From Cyclaneusma minus (taxonomy: Eukaryota > Ascomycota > Leotiomycetes > Marthamycetales > Marthamycetaceae): a stretch of 64,000 nucleotides of DNA. The notes under the pieces are model-generated. The model was not told where the DNA came from and searched no databases. It saw only the letters and a list, made by a program, of their open reading frames with translations. The DNA lies in assembly GCA_037179335.1 (NCBI GenBank), contig JAKZHN010000002.1, positions 1-64,000 of the forward strand. Reading direction: 5' to 3'. Made by a program: the position numbers and the translations under genes. Positions 23,482 through 34,481 of this stretch are shown here, one piece after another. How positions within the stretch are numbered: the first letter of the stretch is position 1; each line of letters begins with the position of its first letter.

Positions 23482-24872
23482 GATGCTTGCGCGATACGAC
23501 CGCTTTGGGAGCTGAATGGGAGAATACGGCCGAGAATGGTTACTTTTGCTGTACATATACCTCGGGGGTTTACTGGCGCACATGGGCATGATATGGGGGT
23601 TGGCATTGCTTCAGGAACGGGGGCCACGAGGTGTTTGGGGCGTAGCGGGTGATCTGACACAGGCAGAGCATGATCTTATGGCACAAAATGGCTTGAGGAA
23701 CGGCTGCTCCTCGCTCTCGGTGCATCTCTCAGCCCTTGACTTGACATTTCACAAGCCATCGCTTGCAAGTGCAGTGAGCTCTACGGCATAACACACGGCA
23801 AGGCTCGATATTAATAACGAAGTACCTTATCAATCCCAGGAGCAGAGCAGAGCTGCAGACCGTCAAGCCTGGTCTGCCTGGATGGACCCCGTGCTCATGG
23901 TTGTGTCCCCCAATGGCAGCGATCCCTGCTGTCGAGATGGTGGGGAGTGGGGAGTGGAGACTTGGGGAAGTGGAACTCGGCACGCACTTTATCGCGGATC
24001 AATCAGCATCCTTGCGAGATAGTCGGTCGTTGTTTGGTCTGGTCAGCTGGAAAGAGCTTGCGGCATGTCGAAGCTACTTTGCCGTGCTACAGACCAAACC
24101 TCTTCTCTGCGGCCGCCACAATTCACACCGCTGCCTGCTGTGTATCCTTCAGCTCGACGCAACCAGGTTTGGAAGATTACGGTGCTGCTAGTGCCGGCCC
24201 CGGCCCATCCACCTCCTCCCACCGACATAATCAACTTGCACAAGGCGCCCTTCTCGCCAAGTCGCCAGCTGTGAGCTGTCTGCTTCTCGTATGAGCAAGC
24301 CAAACCAGCCTCACGAACACCACCCGCTGTTCCTACCGCTTTCCTTATGCCAGCCCGTCTGGGTCATCCCATTGTCCATAGCCCCCGCCGCCAGCCAGCA
24401 CACGAGCCTTGGTCCTTGACTCATGCACGCAGCAGCAGTTCAAGTGCCTGCCCGACCACGAGTTCTACGCTGCTACCCACAAGTGATCAGCCGCAGAGCC
24501 TCGTCTCCGGGCTGATATGCGGTTGCTACTCAAGCCTTACCAGCCTGCATGCAACCACATTCAATATTTTCATGCAAGCCAGCTCGTATTACTACAGCTA
24601 CCGGCTTCCTTCTGCTGAGAGCTAAGTGTTTCCTGGACTCATGATGACCTCTTCCTACTATGTGGCCTATGTACTACCAGCATGTCGGGCATAGCAGCGA
24701 ATCGTTTTCCGTTTCTTATCCGGCTGCTTGCTCCCATGTTTTGCTCCTGCTAGAAGGATTCCGAATGTATACATAAGTCGAGCTCTTCCGAGTCATATCT
24801 TCTTTTGTCTTGCTCTTGCAGCTTGCCGTTCTTTCTAAGTTGCATTCACCCTCTTTCAGAGATCGACGCAGC
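23482..24872. other. Intergenic 1.4 kb upstream of the WSC oxidase
   Basis: No coding signal recognised. A TATA-like TATACATA lies at 24768-24775, about 100 bp before the oxidase start, and the intervening leader is CT-rich, a plausible core promoter. Confidence 0.45.
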
Positions 24873-27639
24873 ATGGCTTCTTTCCGCCGGGATGCTGCTG
24901 CTACCTTGTTGCTCTTCGGAGGACTTGCCGTAAGTATAGCTCATCAGACTTCTGATACCAAGCTCGCAAGTGTCTAAACAACATTTCTCCTAGCTCGCTT
25001 TTCCAAATGCCCTTCTTCAGGAGAGAGCCCCAGCCGTAGCGGCGACACCAACGGACCTTCCAACAGGTTGGAGCTATGCTGGCTGCTACATCGACAATGC
25101 AGCCGGTCGAGTCATTTCATATCAGAACGCCGATAGTGCGGATCTTACTGTCGAAAGTTGTATAAGTGCCTGCGTTGCGGCCGGCTACACTGTTGCCGGC
25201 ATGGAGTATTCCTCACAGTGCTTTTGTGGTGACTACTTGGCCAACGGGGGAAACCTCACGACCGACAGTGATTGCAACATGGCTTGCTCTGGTGATTCTA
25301 CTGAAATGTGTGGGGCCGGCAACAGGCTGAGTGTTTACAATACTGGGAATTTGACCAGCTACGGTGTCCCGGTGGTTCAAACGACAGACTTGCCCGGCTC
25401 TTGGACATACGCTGGTTGTTACTCGTGAGTTGGGAAACAGAATCACAGAGGTTATGGCACTGACTTCCTTCCAGAGATAATGTCAACGGACGAGCCTTGT
25501 TTTGGCAGAGTATCTTGACAAACAATAATACAGCTACCACCTGCCTGAAACTCTGCTCCGACTATGGTTATATGTCTGCAGGCATGGAGTATGGCGAGGA
25601 ATGCTGTATGTTATGTTTTTTGCTCCCATCTGAGCTTGAATGCTAACACCTCGAAAGACTGTGGCGATGCTTCCGTCCTAGAAGCCAGTGGTTCGACAAA
25701 ACAGGCCGAAACGTAAGTTATAACGATCTACTGTTTACGCATTCGTAGCATCCCTTATTCCGTCAGCATCTTCCCTGGATAATTGACTAACTGGTGTTTG
25801 CAGTGATTGTGGAACTCCCTGCAGCGGAAATTCCCAATATCTGTGCGGCGGTGGGAACCGTCTTTCATACTATACCTGGACTGGCGACCCATTGTACACT
25901 TGGCATACACCTACCGGAGCAGATGCCGGCGCTTATGAGTTTCTCATTGGAGGCGTGATTGTCCCCCTCATCACGACTGTCGGCACCAATTACAAAATGA
26001 CCTTCCTTGAGAAGTACGGAACAGGTGTTGTAGGTGCATTTTCGTCATTTTTTTCACATTCCCATGAGGGCAGGGGAACAGGGGCTGACACTGGGTAACA
26101 GCCAAATGCGACCGGTGCTTACGAACTCGACCTTGCCTTGATGGATAATTTCACCGCTGCCTGGAGGCCAATGCATGTGAAAACCGACATTTTCTGCTCA
26201 GCTGGTCTTACTTTACCAGACAAAGTTGGCCGACAAATCAATGTTGGAGGTTGGAGTGGAGATTCGACTTACGGCGTTCGGCTCTACTGGCCTGACGGAT
26301 CTCCAGGAACCTTGGGCTCAAATGACTGGCAGGAGAACGTGTCTGAGCTGAGTCTTCAAGCTGGACGCTGGTACCCGTCAGCCATGATCATGGCAAACGG
26401 ATCGATCCTTGTTGTAGGTGGCGAAGTTGGCTCGAATTCAGCACCCACCCCCTCTCTGGAGATTCTTCCGACAGTTGGTCCGACAGTATACTGCGATTGG
26501 CTTGAACGGACAGATCCAAACAATCTTTACCCCTTTTTGTATGTCCTTCCATCGGGCGGCATCTTCGTGGGCTACTGGAATGAGGCAAGAATCTTGGATG
26601 AGGCTACTTTCGATACCGTCAAGACCCTACCAAATATGCCTGGAAGTGTCATCAACTATCTTGCAGGACGGACCTATCCTCTGGAGGGAACTGCCATGAC
26701 GCTGCCACAGTATGCACCCTACACGGATCCTCTTACGATCCTCGTCTGTGGCGGCTCCGAGACAGGCGCCGCCTACGCCATCGACAACTGCATTTCCATC
26801 CAGCCTGAAGCCGATGAACCCGAATGGGTGCTCGAGCGCATGCCATCTCAGCGAGTGATGAGCTGTATCGTAGCCCTTCCCGATGGTACCTACCTCATCC
26901 TCAACGGAGCCCACCAAGGTGTGGCAGGCTTTGGGCTCGCCACCGACCCAAATTTGGGAGCTGTCCTCTACGACCCTACCCAGCCTGTGGGTTCCCGCAT
27001 GAGCATCATGGCCACAACCATTGTAGCACGTCTCTACCACTCTGAAGCCATTCTACTCCCCGACGGCCGTGTTCTAGTCTCTGGATCGGATCCACAAGAC
27101 AACACGCATCCGGAGGAATACCGCGTCGAAGTATTCATGCCACCATATCTCCTTTCCGGAGCCACGCAGCCTTCCTTCACCATCGAAGAGCAAGATTGGG
27201 AGTATGGCGGCACATACAGCATCGAAGTCACGCTCCCTACAGGCGACATATCAGGAGCAAGAGTATCTTTGATGGGCGCGGTATGTTCTCGATCCCCTTC
27301 TTATCTCCAGTCACAAATTTCGAGTCATATACAGTTGGCGCAGTTACTGAGTTTAAACAGGTATCTTCCACACACGGAAACAGCATGGGCCAACGAACCA
27401 TCTTCCCAGCAGTCAGCTGCGCAGGAACGACCTGCACCATCACGGCACCACCAAACGCCCATGTCAGCCCTCCTGGTTGGTCCATGCTATACTTGCTCGA
27501 CGGCCCGACACCAAGTCATGGCCAATGGGTCAGAATTGGTGGAGACCCCGCGAATCTTGGGAACTGGCCTGACCACCCTGATTTCGACACTCCGGGTATG
27601 GGCGCAGCTGTATTCACCGAAGTTACGGGTGCGGATTAG
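24873..27639 (+). CDS. Secreted WSC-domain copper radical (glyoxal/galactose-type) oxidase
   Basis: Copper radical oxidases oxidise aldehydes or primary alcohols with O2, producing H2O2, outside the cell. Seven exons: 24873-24929, 24994-25424, 25475-25605, 25658-25712, 25804-26029, 26102-27280 and 27361-27639; 785 aa. A signal peptide (MASFRRDAAATLLLFGGLA...) precedes two WSC carbohydrate-binding-like modules, each starting W(S/T)YAGCY and carrying about eight cysteines. A kelch-type oxidase barrel and a C-terminal E-set domain follow. All active-site positions expected from glyoxal oxidase are visible: Cys in DIFCSAG (thioether), Tyr in NLYPFLYVLPSG, Tyr-His in ARLYHSEAILLPDG and His in PTPSHGQWVRIG. 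The exon-5 donor (GTAGGT, 26030) was chosen because it keeps phase. The substrate cannot be told from sequence. Confidence 0.93.
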
Positions 27640-28480
27640 AGTACCTTACAGGGTTAGGCGGCTAGGGCAATACATATTGCGGGGCTGCCTCTTAATTTCT
27701 GTTATCGATGGTGGTGGAGGTTGTTTGAACTTTTGGCTTAGCATATGATCTGGAGGAACCTAATTTTCGGATGGCTAAATTGTTTGGGGATACCAGGCAG
27801 CGAGGAGGTGCTTCTTGGTTGTACTTAGGATGTGGGGTCATGCAAGAATGTTCTACAAAACTTTGGACGCAATATAAATTTCCATGGTACGGCCATGTTA
27901 CCCGACAGTGTCAGCAAGTATGGGGATTTCCAATTGGTAGCAGCTCCGGCTTCGAGAATCCAGAGCCCGTGAGCCTCGTGGAGCGATTGCCGGGTATGGA
28001 TGGGTCTTAGAGCCTCCAGATATTCTCACAGTGTCTCTCACTCCCAAGTCCTCTCTCAACAAACGGGTTTGCTCTCACTGAACCTATTTGCCTTGACTGA
28101 GCGAGTTCATTCTCAATGAATGAATCCCCTCCAACTTCTTCGGGCATTTCGTAACGCGGGACACTTCTCAATTACAACCCTAGGTAACGAAGTGTATTCA
28201 CTATCCCGAGGTCTGACTGCCGACGCCCTACGGTATTCGTCCGGGCATTACTCTGGAATAACTCCCCGAATCCAGCAATTCAACCCCCGAGTATCCCCTG
28301 TGCATCCCATGTGCATCCCACATGTCTCCCAATTCCCATCCCCGGCCATGATTCTGCAAACCCCGGCGATCCAAAACCACGCTTCCTCGTCGTATGGTAA
28401 TGGTAGCATGATCAGCCCTCCTGACACCAGCTCGGGAATTCTCCTCATGACACAGCATAAGCACAGGTAGGTGTGTAGGA
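27640..28480. other. Intergenic region after the oxidase
   Basis: No gene recognised; the short open frames (27771-28010, 28120-28470) have no family resemblance. From about 28018 to 28300 the sequence is full of CTCTCAC, TTCTCAAT and ATTCCGA-like words loosely related to the dispersed 19-bp arrays. Confidence 0.4.
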
Positions 28481-29620
28481 TTCACGACAGCTGGTTCTCA
28501 AGCCCCCAGAGAATGTGAAAGGTTGTTAGAAATGTGACGGGAGGTTGTGAGATGCAAACAGCCGTCCTTGACCGACGTATATGCGATTCTGCCGGGTGTA
28601 TTAATGAAGGCCGGGGGTCGGGGGTGGGAGGAATGTCCGTCGTACGAGGCTTTGCATGACGTATATTGCCATGAGGTAGTATGCGGGTAGCCTGGTTGCT
28701 GGTTGCACGGTTCGGGGATGGGAAAAGATGAGGGACCGTGTGACAAAGGGGTTGGAGAGGATTTTGGGTGTTGGAGCTCCTGGAATTAAATCGTTGAAGT
28801 GGAGTATGAGGGCTTGGGACGGATGTAAAGAGGCGATGCGGGAGAAAGTTTGTGGGCCTGAGCATTGGCGAACAAGGACCGGGAAATAGATTAGTTTCTG
28901 TATGAGGAGTTCTGGTGGTGAGACAGGAAATTCGGACATTGGGGACTACCTGGAAATGCAAGCGGGGCTTATAAGGTCTTGACAGTGCTATACTGGAAAG
29001 ATACCTACGAAGAACACTTGAAATATTGCCGGTGACTCCCAATCTTCTCAACTACATGGAGCTTCTCAATTACTTGTAGTTACCTCAACTAGTCGTAGTT
29101 TCACTTGTCTCCATGTTCCCTCACTTGGGAACATTCTCACCAGCTTGAATTTCTTCGCCGCAAAGACATCCAAGACCAGTCCTCGACATCCGCTTTCCCA
29201 ACGTTGCCGGCTCCGTCATCTGCTCTGCCCTTTCCAACTGCCAAGACGCCGAGATTCCATTTGCGTGTCGACGCTGTCCAGGGATTCGTACTCGTCTAGC
29301 TGTTCTTCCTTCAGGTCAACATCCTCACCCCATTCAATCACCACTTCAACACATTCTCATACCTTACGCGCGATCAAGTTCTCCCAGCCCCGATCTCAAT
29401 GGTTCCACTTTTCAGCAACCTAAGACGCCGCATCCAAAGCTTTCTTTGCCGCCTGGAAATTTCCCTCCTGTTCTTCTTGTATATGCGAGATCTAGACCAC
29501 AGGGTTATCGAACGTGGGATGTGCCGACTGGGAGGTACTGTTCGGCCCATGGTAAGCGAGTTGGGAAGTGACAAGTTCGTAATCGTATTTATCAAACTAA
29601 AGTGTGGAAGGTGGTAGGGA
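28480..29620 (-). pseudogene. Unidentified gene relic with in-frame stops
   Basis: Reading the minus strand from about 29600 down to 29115 gives one frame with coding-like residue use (segments FQAAKKALDAAS, VEVVIEWGEDVDLKEEQLDE and LDVFAAKKFKL) broken by five stops (TAG, TAG, TGA, TGA, TGA). A possible splice donor follows FKL at about 29142. Further down, 28939-28601 is open for 112 codons from an ATG and continues past TAA codons with more coding-like sequence (RIYVGQGRLFASHNLP). Every stop is one C-to-T or G-to-A change from a sense codon, as RIP or simple decay would give. I do not recognise the family; the two parts may not belong to the same gene. Confidence 0.4.
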
Positions 29621-30291
29621 TAGGATTCTAAGTGGGAGCTAGCTGCCCTATTAATAGGCGGGGTAGCTGGCTACTTTGAGCTAGGAATAAAGCTCCAAGC
29701 TACAGATCCTAGCTTGAAAGAGCTTAGCATCAAAGGACTTGCTTCAAAGGGATCTAAAAGCTATAGCTTATTCCTACAAATGGCAGAAAAAGGACTAGCG
29801 GTGTCCTGCAGCAGCACTAAATATATCTCATTCATGACGTCAAGCTGAAAACCTGGTGATTTTAGGTCCTACGTAGGCTTCATAATCATCAGACAAATGC
29901 CGATGCAACAACTTCTTTGGATGGTGTCTAAGCCGAGAAACTCCCCCCTGGGGACGATAGTCAGAGTTCGGAATGGGGCTACTCCCAATCATTTGAGCGG
30001 GTCTTGAATACTTGAACTGCTCTGGATTGTTTGCGCTATTCCCAGTCTCTTGAGCTATTCCCAATCACTTAGGGTTCTCGCAATCATTGGGTTTATTCAC
30101 GAATACTCAGGCCTCACTCTCGAACATTGTGTACTACAGCTTTGAACTTTGATAATCGGACTACCTTTATTTATGGAGAACACCGTGTCCGCTGCATTCA
30201 TCGTCGTTTCCCATTCCAAGAGCGGGAAAGCAGCTCGAACTCCTGTAAAAAGGCGGAAAAAGCCCAAAAACCCAGAAGATGTCTAAACCGA
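29621..30291. other. Intergenic region with AGCT-rich stretch
   Basis: Positions 29638-29770 are rich in AGCT and TAGCT words, including a small imperfect inverted repeat around TAGCTGCCC...GGGGTAGCTGG. It may be a short non-autonomous element remnant, but no clear termini were found. A degenerate array follows at 29978-30110. No gene seen. Confidence 0.4.
29978..30110. repeat. Degenerate 18-19 bp array, copy 3
   Basis: Units include CTACTCCCAATCATTTGAG, CTATTCCCAGTCTCTTGAG, CTATTCCCAATCACTTAGG and GTTCTCGCAATCATTGGG, spaced 18-19 bp in the middle of the tract. It lies just past the acl1 stop codon. Confidence 0.65.
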
Positions 30292-32448
30292 TTACATGCT
30301 GACTTCGACACGGCCCTCAGTTGCTCCTCCGGCGGATAGCGTTGGCAGGAGATAAGTGATCTGGAGGTTTGAAGGTTAGCAGGTGTTTGAATGTTTGGTT
30401 GTTTTGGGATGTCCCTCAAAGTCGGGGGATATTTAGGGGAACTTACGTCGTCCCAAGGATGTCTGTAGAGACCAGTGCGCAGTCTCTTCTGGTCGAGGTA
30501 GTGGGCAATCAGACCGATACTGCGACCCAACACGAACAGACCGTTCAAGACTCCCATCTTCATGTAGTCCTCAGCCTCCTCCGAGCTGAAAGCACCGCAG
30601 TTGCGCATCAGATCAACAAAGCAGACGGCAACAGCACCATCAACGTTCAAGATCAAGTTATCCTTCTTCGATGTGGTGACGGACTCGACGGCCAAAGCGT
30701 AGTCGAGCATCTTGCAGCTGGGGAAGTTCTTCTTGACGTACTCCTTGACAAGCTCGACACGGAGATCAGGGTTGTTGCGGGACTTGACCTTGTGGCCAAT
30801 ACCAGGGATGAGCTTGTTCTGCTTGCGGGATTGGTCAACGAAGTCACGTGGGCTGAGACCCTTGTCAAAGGCCTTGGTGAACTCCTCAGCAGCTCCGTCA
30901 AGAGCACCACCGAATCTCGAACCAATGGTCAACAGACCAGCGACGAGAGAGCTGATCAAGTCCTTGCCGGCACGGGTGGTGATAATGGTGTTCATGGCTC
31001 CGGAAACGGCAGGACCGTGATCGGCAGTCAACATGAGCACCATCTCGAGGAATTTGCTGGCGTAGTCGGGAAGACGGCGACGGAACCAAAGAAGGGACAT
31101 GACACCACCAATTCCGATTTCCTCCCTGAAAACATCCGAGATCGGCATACCGGCGTACAGGAGTTCCTGCCCACGGTCATCGGAGATGGTGGAGATGAAG
31201 GCAGCAGGCTTTCGGATGAGGCCAAGCTCTTGAGCCCAGGAGTAATCGATGGGGATCTTGGGCACAATGGGCTCGGGCTGGGGCTTGATAGTACCGTCCT
31301 TCACCAACTTGTGGTAGACCGAGCCGAGAAGCGCGGGGAGGTCTTCGAAGGTCTCGGGAACGTAGATACCGGCTTCCCGCATCTTCTTGTTCTTCATTGC
31401 TGCGGTCTCGAGCTGGGAGTTGGCGAAAGAACCGGCGTGACCGAATTGAACCTCAGTCTTGAACATGCTGGCGCAAGTACCGATGGCCCATGCGACAACG
31501 GGCTTGGTGATAACACCCTGCTCAATTGCCTCGATCACACGGTATTCCTCAACACCTCCGACTTCTCCGAGAAGGACCAAGATCTTGCATTCGGGATCGG
31601 CCTGGTATCGGAGCATGTGGTCGATAAAAGTGGTACCGGGGTATCGGTCACCACCAATGGCAACACCCTCGTAGACACCATCGGTGGTGTTGGAGATGAT
31701 GTTGTTCAGCTCATTGGACATACCTCCAGACTTGGAGACATATCCGACGGAACCCTTGCGGTACAGCTTCGAGGCAACAATGTTGTCCATCATACCTCCA
31801 GTGTTACCGATCTTGAACGCACCAGGCTTGATACCACCAACGGTAGCGGGGCCAATGATGGTAATGCCCTTCTTCTTTGCAACGTGAAGAATCTCACGAG
31901 CACGCTTAAATCTAAATTAGTAAAATACCCCTTCATTTTTTAGGGAGAGCACAACTCACTCTCTCTGGCACACCCTCAGCGATAATGGCAATCGACTTCA
32001 CTTGAGGGTATTCCATAAGCTCCATAGTCGATTGGTACACACTTCTCGAGGAAGCAAAGTTGACAATGGTGTCGACATCACTGTGCTTGGCAAAAGCCTT
32101 GTCGCAGCTCTGGTAGACAGGGAGCAGAGTCTCGCTGGTTCCCCAGTACATCTTGCTCACGAACTGACCACCGAAAGTGTAGATGATACCGGCCACGGAC
32201 GGAGTCTTGCGCTTGCAGATGAAGTCGAAATCGAGCATCCCCTGCACAGCTCTGGGCTGGAGACCGTAGACGAAGCATCGAGTCTTCTCGTGGAAGAGGG
32301 TATGTTCGGCGCGTGGGCTCAGCGGACGGCTAGGAGCAGCGAAACGGGTGATGTTGTCGTTGGCAGACAGGTTCTGGGCCGAGGGAAGGCTTCCGTTGCC
32401 ATTGGAAGTGCCATTGCTGCCGGCACCGTTGGACGTAGCCGAAGGCAT
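30292..32448 (-). CDS. acl1: ATP-citrate lyase subunit 1
   Basis: With the acl2 product this forms the cytosolic ATP-citrate lyase, converting citrate, CoA and ATP to acetyl-CoA, oxaloacetate, ADP and Pi for lipid synthesis and histone acetylation. Exons 32448-31960, 31904-30447 and 30360-30292 give 671 aa. The subunit carries a succinyl-CoA-synthetase-alpha-like part with the catalytic phospho-His in FGHAGSFANS (about residue 319), and a citrate-synthase-like C-terminal part (ADHGPAVSGAMNTIITTRAG; LIPGIGHKVKSRNNPDLR). The ATG at 32448 opens MPSATSNGAGSNG; in-frame sequence further upstream lies in a probable 5'-leader intron (donor 32594, branch GCTAAC, acceptor 32489). The last exon encodes only 22 residues (ITYLLPTLSAGG... 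to VSM). It faces acl2. Confidence 0.97.
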
Positions 32449-34481
32449 GATTGGGAGATGTGGAGATTGTGTTTGCGTGGGAGGAGCTCTAACAGGCGGG
32501 GAAACCAAGTTAGCAAAAGACACCGGGGATAGTTCGAATCTCGAGGAAGAAAAGTAGAAACTGAAGCACAGCCGGGGTGGGAGGGCCAGCTTACTTTACA
32601 GTCAGATTGGTTGTGGAGGAATAATCCGCAGAGCACCTAGTAGGGCGAGACGATGAGCATCAAGCTGTATGACGGGGAAGGGTAGAAGCAGGCAAGGTGA
32701 GGATTGCTGAACCGTCCTGGTAGTTTTGGGGAGAAAGCAGACGGCGAGAGTCAGGTTGGGGTACGATGATGGACTTACTTCCTGGGATTGTTGTACGGAA
32801 AAGGATTGCTTGGGCCAGGCTGAAGCAGCAACAGCAGGCTGGTGTGGTTCTTTCTTGGGGGTGCAGCGGCCTGCGGAGTGGCTAAATTAGGAATGGACTT
32901 TTCGTTGAGCTGCGCGCCGCCCTTTGCCTTCCGCCCCGAATTTATTTGTTCCTGCCTGGCAATTTATCGACCTCGAGCTCTTTTTTTGCTGTCGGGTTTC
33001 GAGTTGTCGCTATGTTAGAATAATAACGTGGCTTTACATGTAGATCCGCGATAGATCGCCGTCTACTTGTACCTCGTAAAGCAGCTGTTAATAAGCCCCG
33101 AATGATTAAATGGCGATCCCGTTTATTTCATTTTGAAGATCGAAGCTGTCAAAGGGCTGGCCGCAGATTCAAGGTACGACCACAACGAGCCAGTAGTCTC
33201 GTTCTTTGTTAGCCACTCTGTGTGCCCAAGTCCATGGCGTGTATGACGACAATCATACAATCTCTGGGCCCCTGAAAGCACTTTTCTTGTCTCTGCTTTT
33301 CGCAGCGCAAGATGCTCGTGTGATTTTGATGCTTTCGCAGAGTGGATGTTGAGACGAGGCTAGGCGTGTTGGGGGATCAGCAGCGCAGCGAGGCTAATAA
33401 CAGCGACAGGTTGGAGCTTTGCCATTTGCGAATCGCTTTTCCAGACGTCGGGCTTTTGCTAGCCACCCTCGTGGTAAAAAAGCAGGGTTCGTGCGTTGAC
33501 GCCTTTGTCGGACTGCGAAACGCTGCGAGCTCAGCAGCCTCAGCTCTGTCCTAGCCGGGCCGGTCTGTACTGCACAGTCAGCTCGCCAGTCCAAAGCCAC
33601 ACATCACTCATCCATCCTATAGCAAAAAGGTGCAGCCGCGAGGCCAATTGACAATAATGCGATGATGATAATACCTGGCTTGTATTCCGAATATGATAAC
33701 CCGTCGAGTATTCCGTAAGCTGACTGGACCCCTCCATCCTCGGCCACCGGTTAGTGCTGCGTCGCTCGGGGAGGCGCGACCCCTGCCGCGCTGCCAAAGT
33801 TTCTCGGCGGCGGCACTCCCCACCCAAATTTCTACAAGACGCTGGGCCACACAATTCAACGAATTTCTTTATGCGCCTCGTCGCTGCATTCCCGGGCCCA
33901 AGCTTTCCCAAAGAGGGCAGTACTCGTGCCGCCCTGTGCCGCAGGTTCAGTTGAGCTGTTTCGCAGTCCTGACTGAAGGCTGAAGCTGCGACTTCGTGCC
34001 AAAGTGACTTGCTGCTGCTTGCTGCTCCTCCATAATCCTGTCAGCAAAACATCCCCCCAAGGGCATTCCACGAGCACAACACCTCCCACTCGCCCACTAC
34101 TAATCCCGCCTCTTGCTGCGCCGAATCCCCAAGAGAACAGCTACATACCTGTGTCTCCCCGTCTCAAAGAGCTGCGGAGAAAGTTGCATTGCTGCCCGTT
34201 GCCAGAGCTCAAGATCCCACAGGTGCGTATCCCGATGCCGCAAAAATCGAATATGCCGTTTTCTGTCGTCCAACTGCTCAACAATTGTCTGTCGCTGGCT
34301 TTGGGCCGGTCGCTGGAGTGGAGATGTGATTGGAGCAGCTTGCAATCCTGAACAGCTCCCATTTCCGCTCGTTTCGAGCATCGCATTTCCCATTGCCCTC
34401 GCCGATTCTCCTGATACCAATTCTGCCAGACCGAACGCCTTGCTGATCTTTTCTCTCTGCCAGAATCTCTGAAACTTCACA
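32449..34481. promoter_or_regulatory. Bidirectional acl1/acl2 intergenic region
   Basis: 2.0 kb between the divergent starts of the two lyase genes. It contains probable leader introns of acl1 (donor at 32594 with acceptor at 32489; another GTAAGT-type donor on the minus strand near 32775) and a CT-rich acl2 leader. This is where co-regulation of both subunits would act. No specific transcription-factor site is asserted. The open frames here (for example 34113-34472) look like shadows in leader sequence. Confidence 0.6.

Noticed and set aside
30369..31943. 524-codon plus frame
   Set aside because: Exact antisense of acl1; long only because the coding strand is codon-biased.
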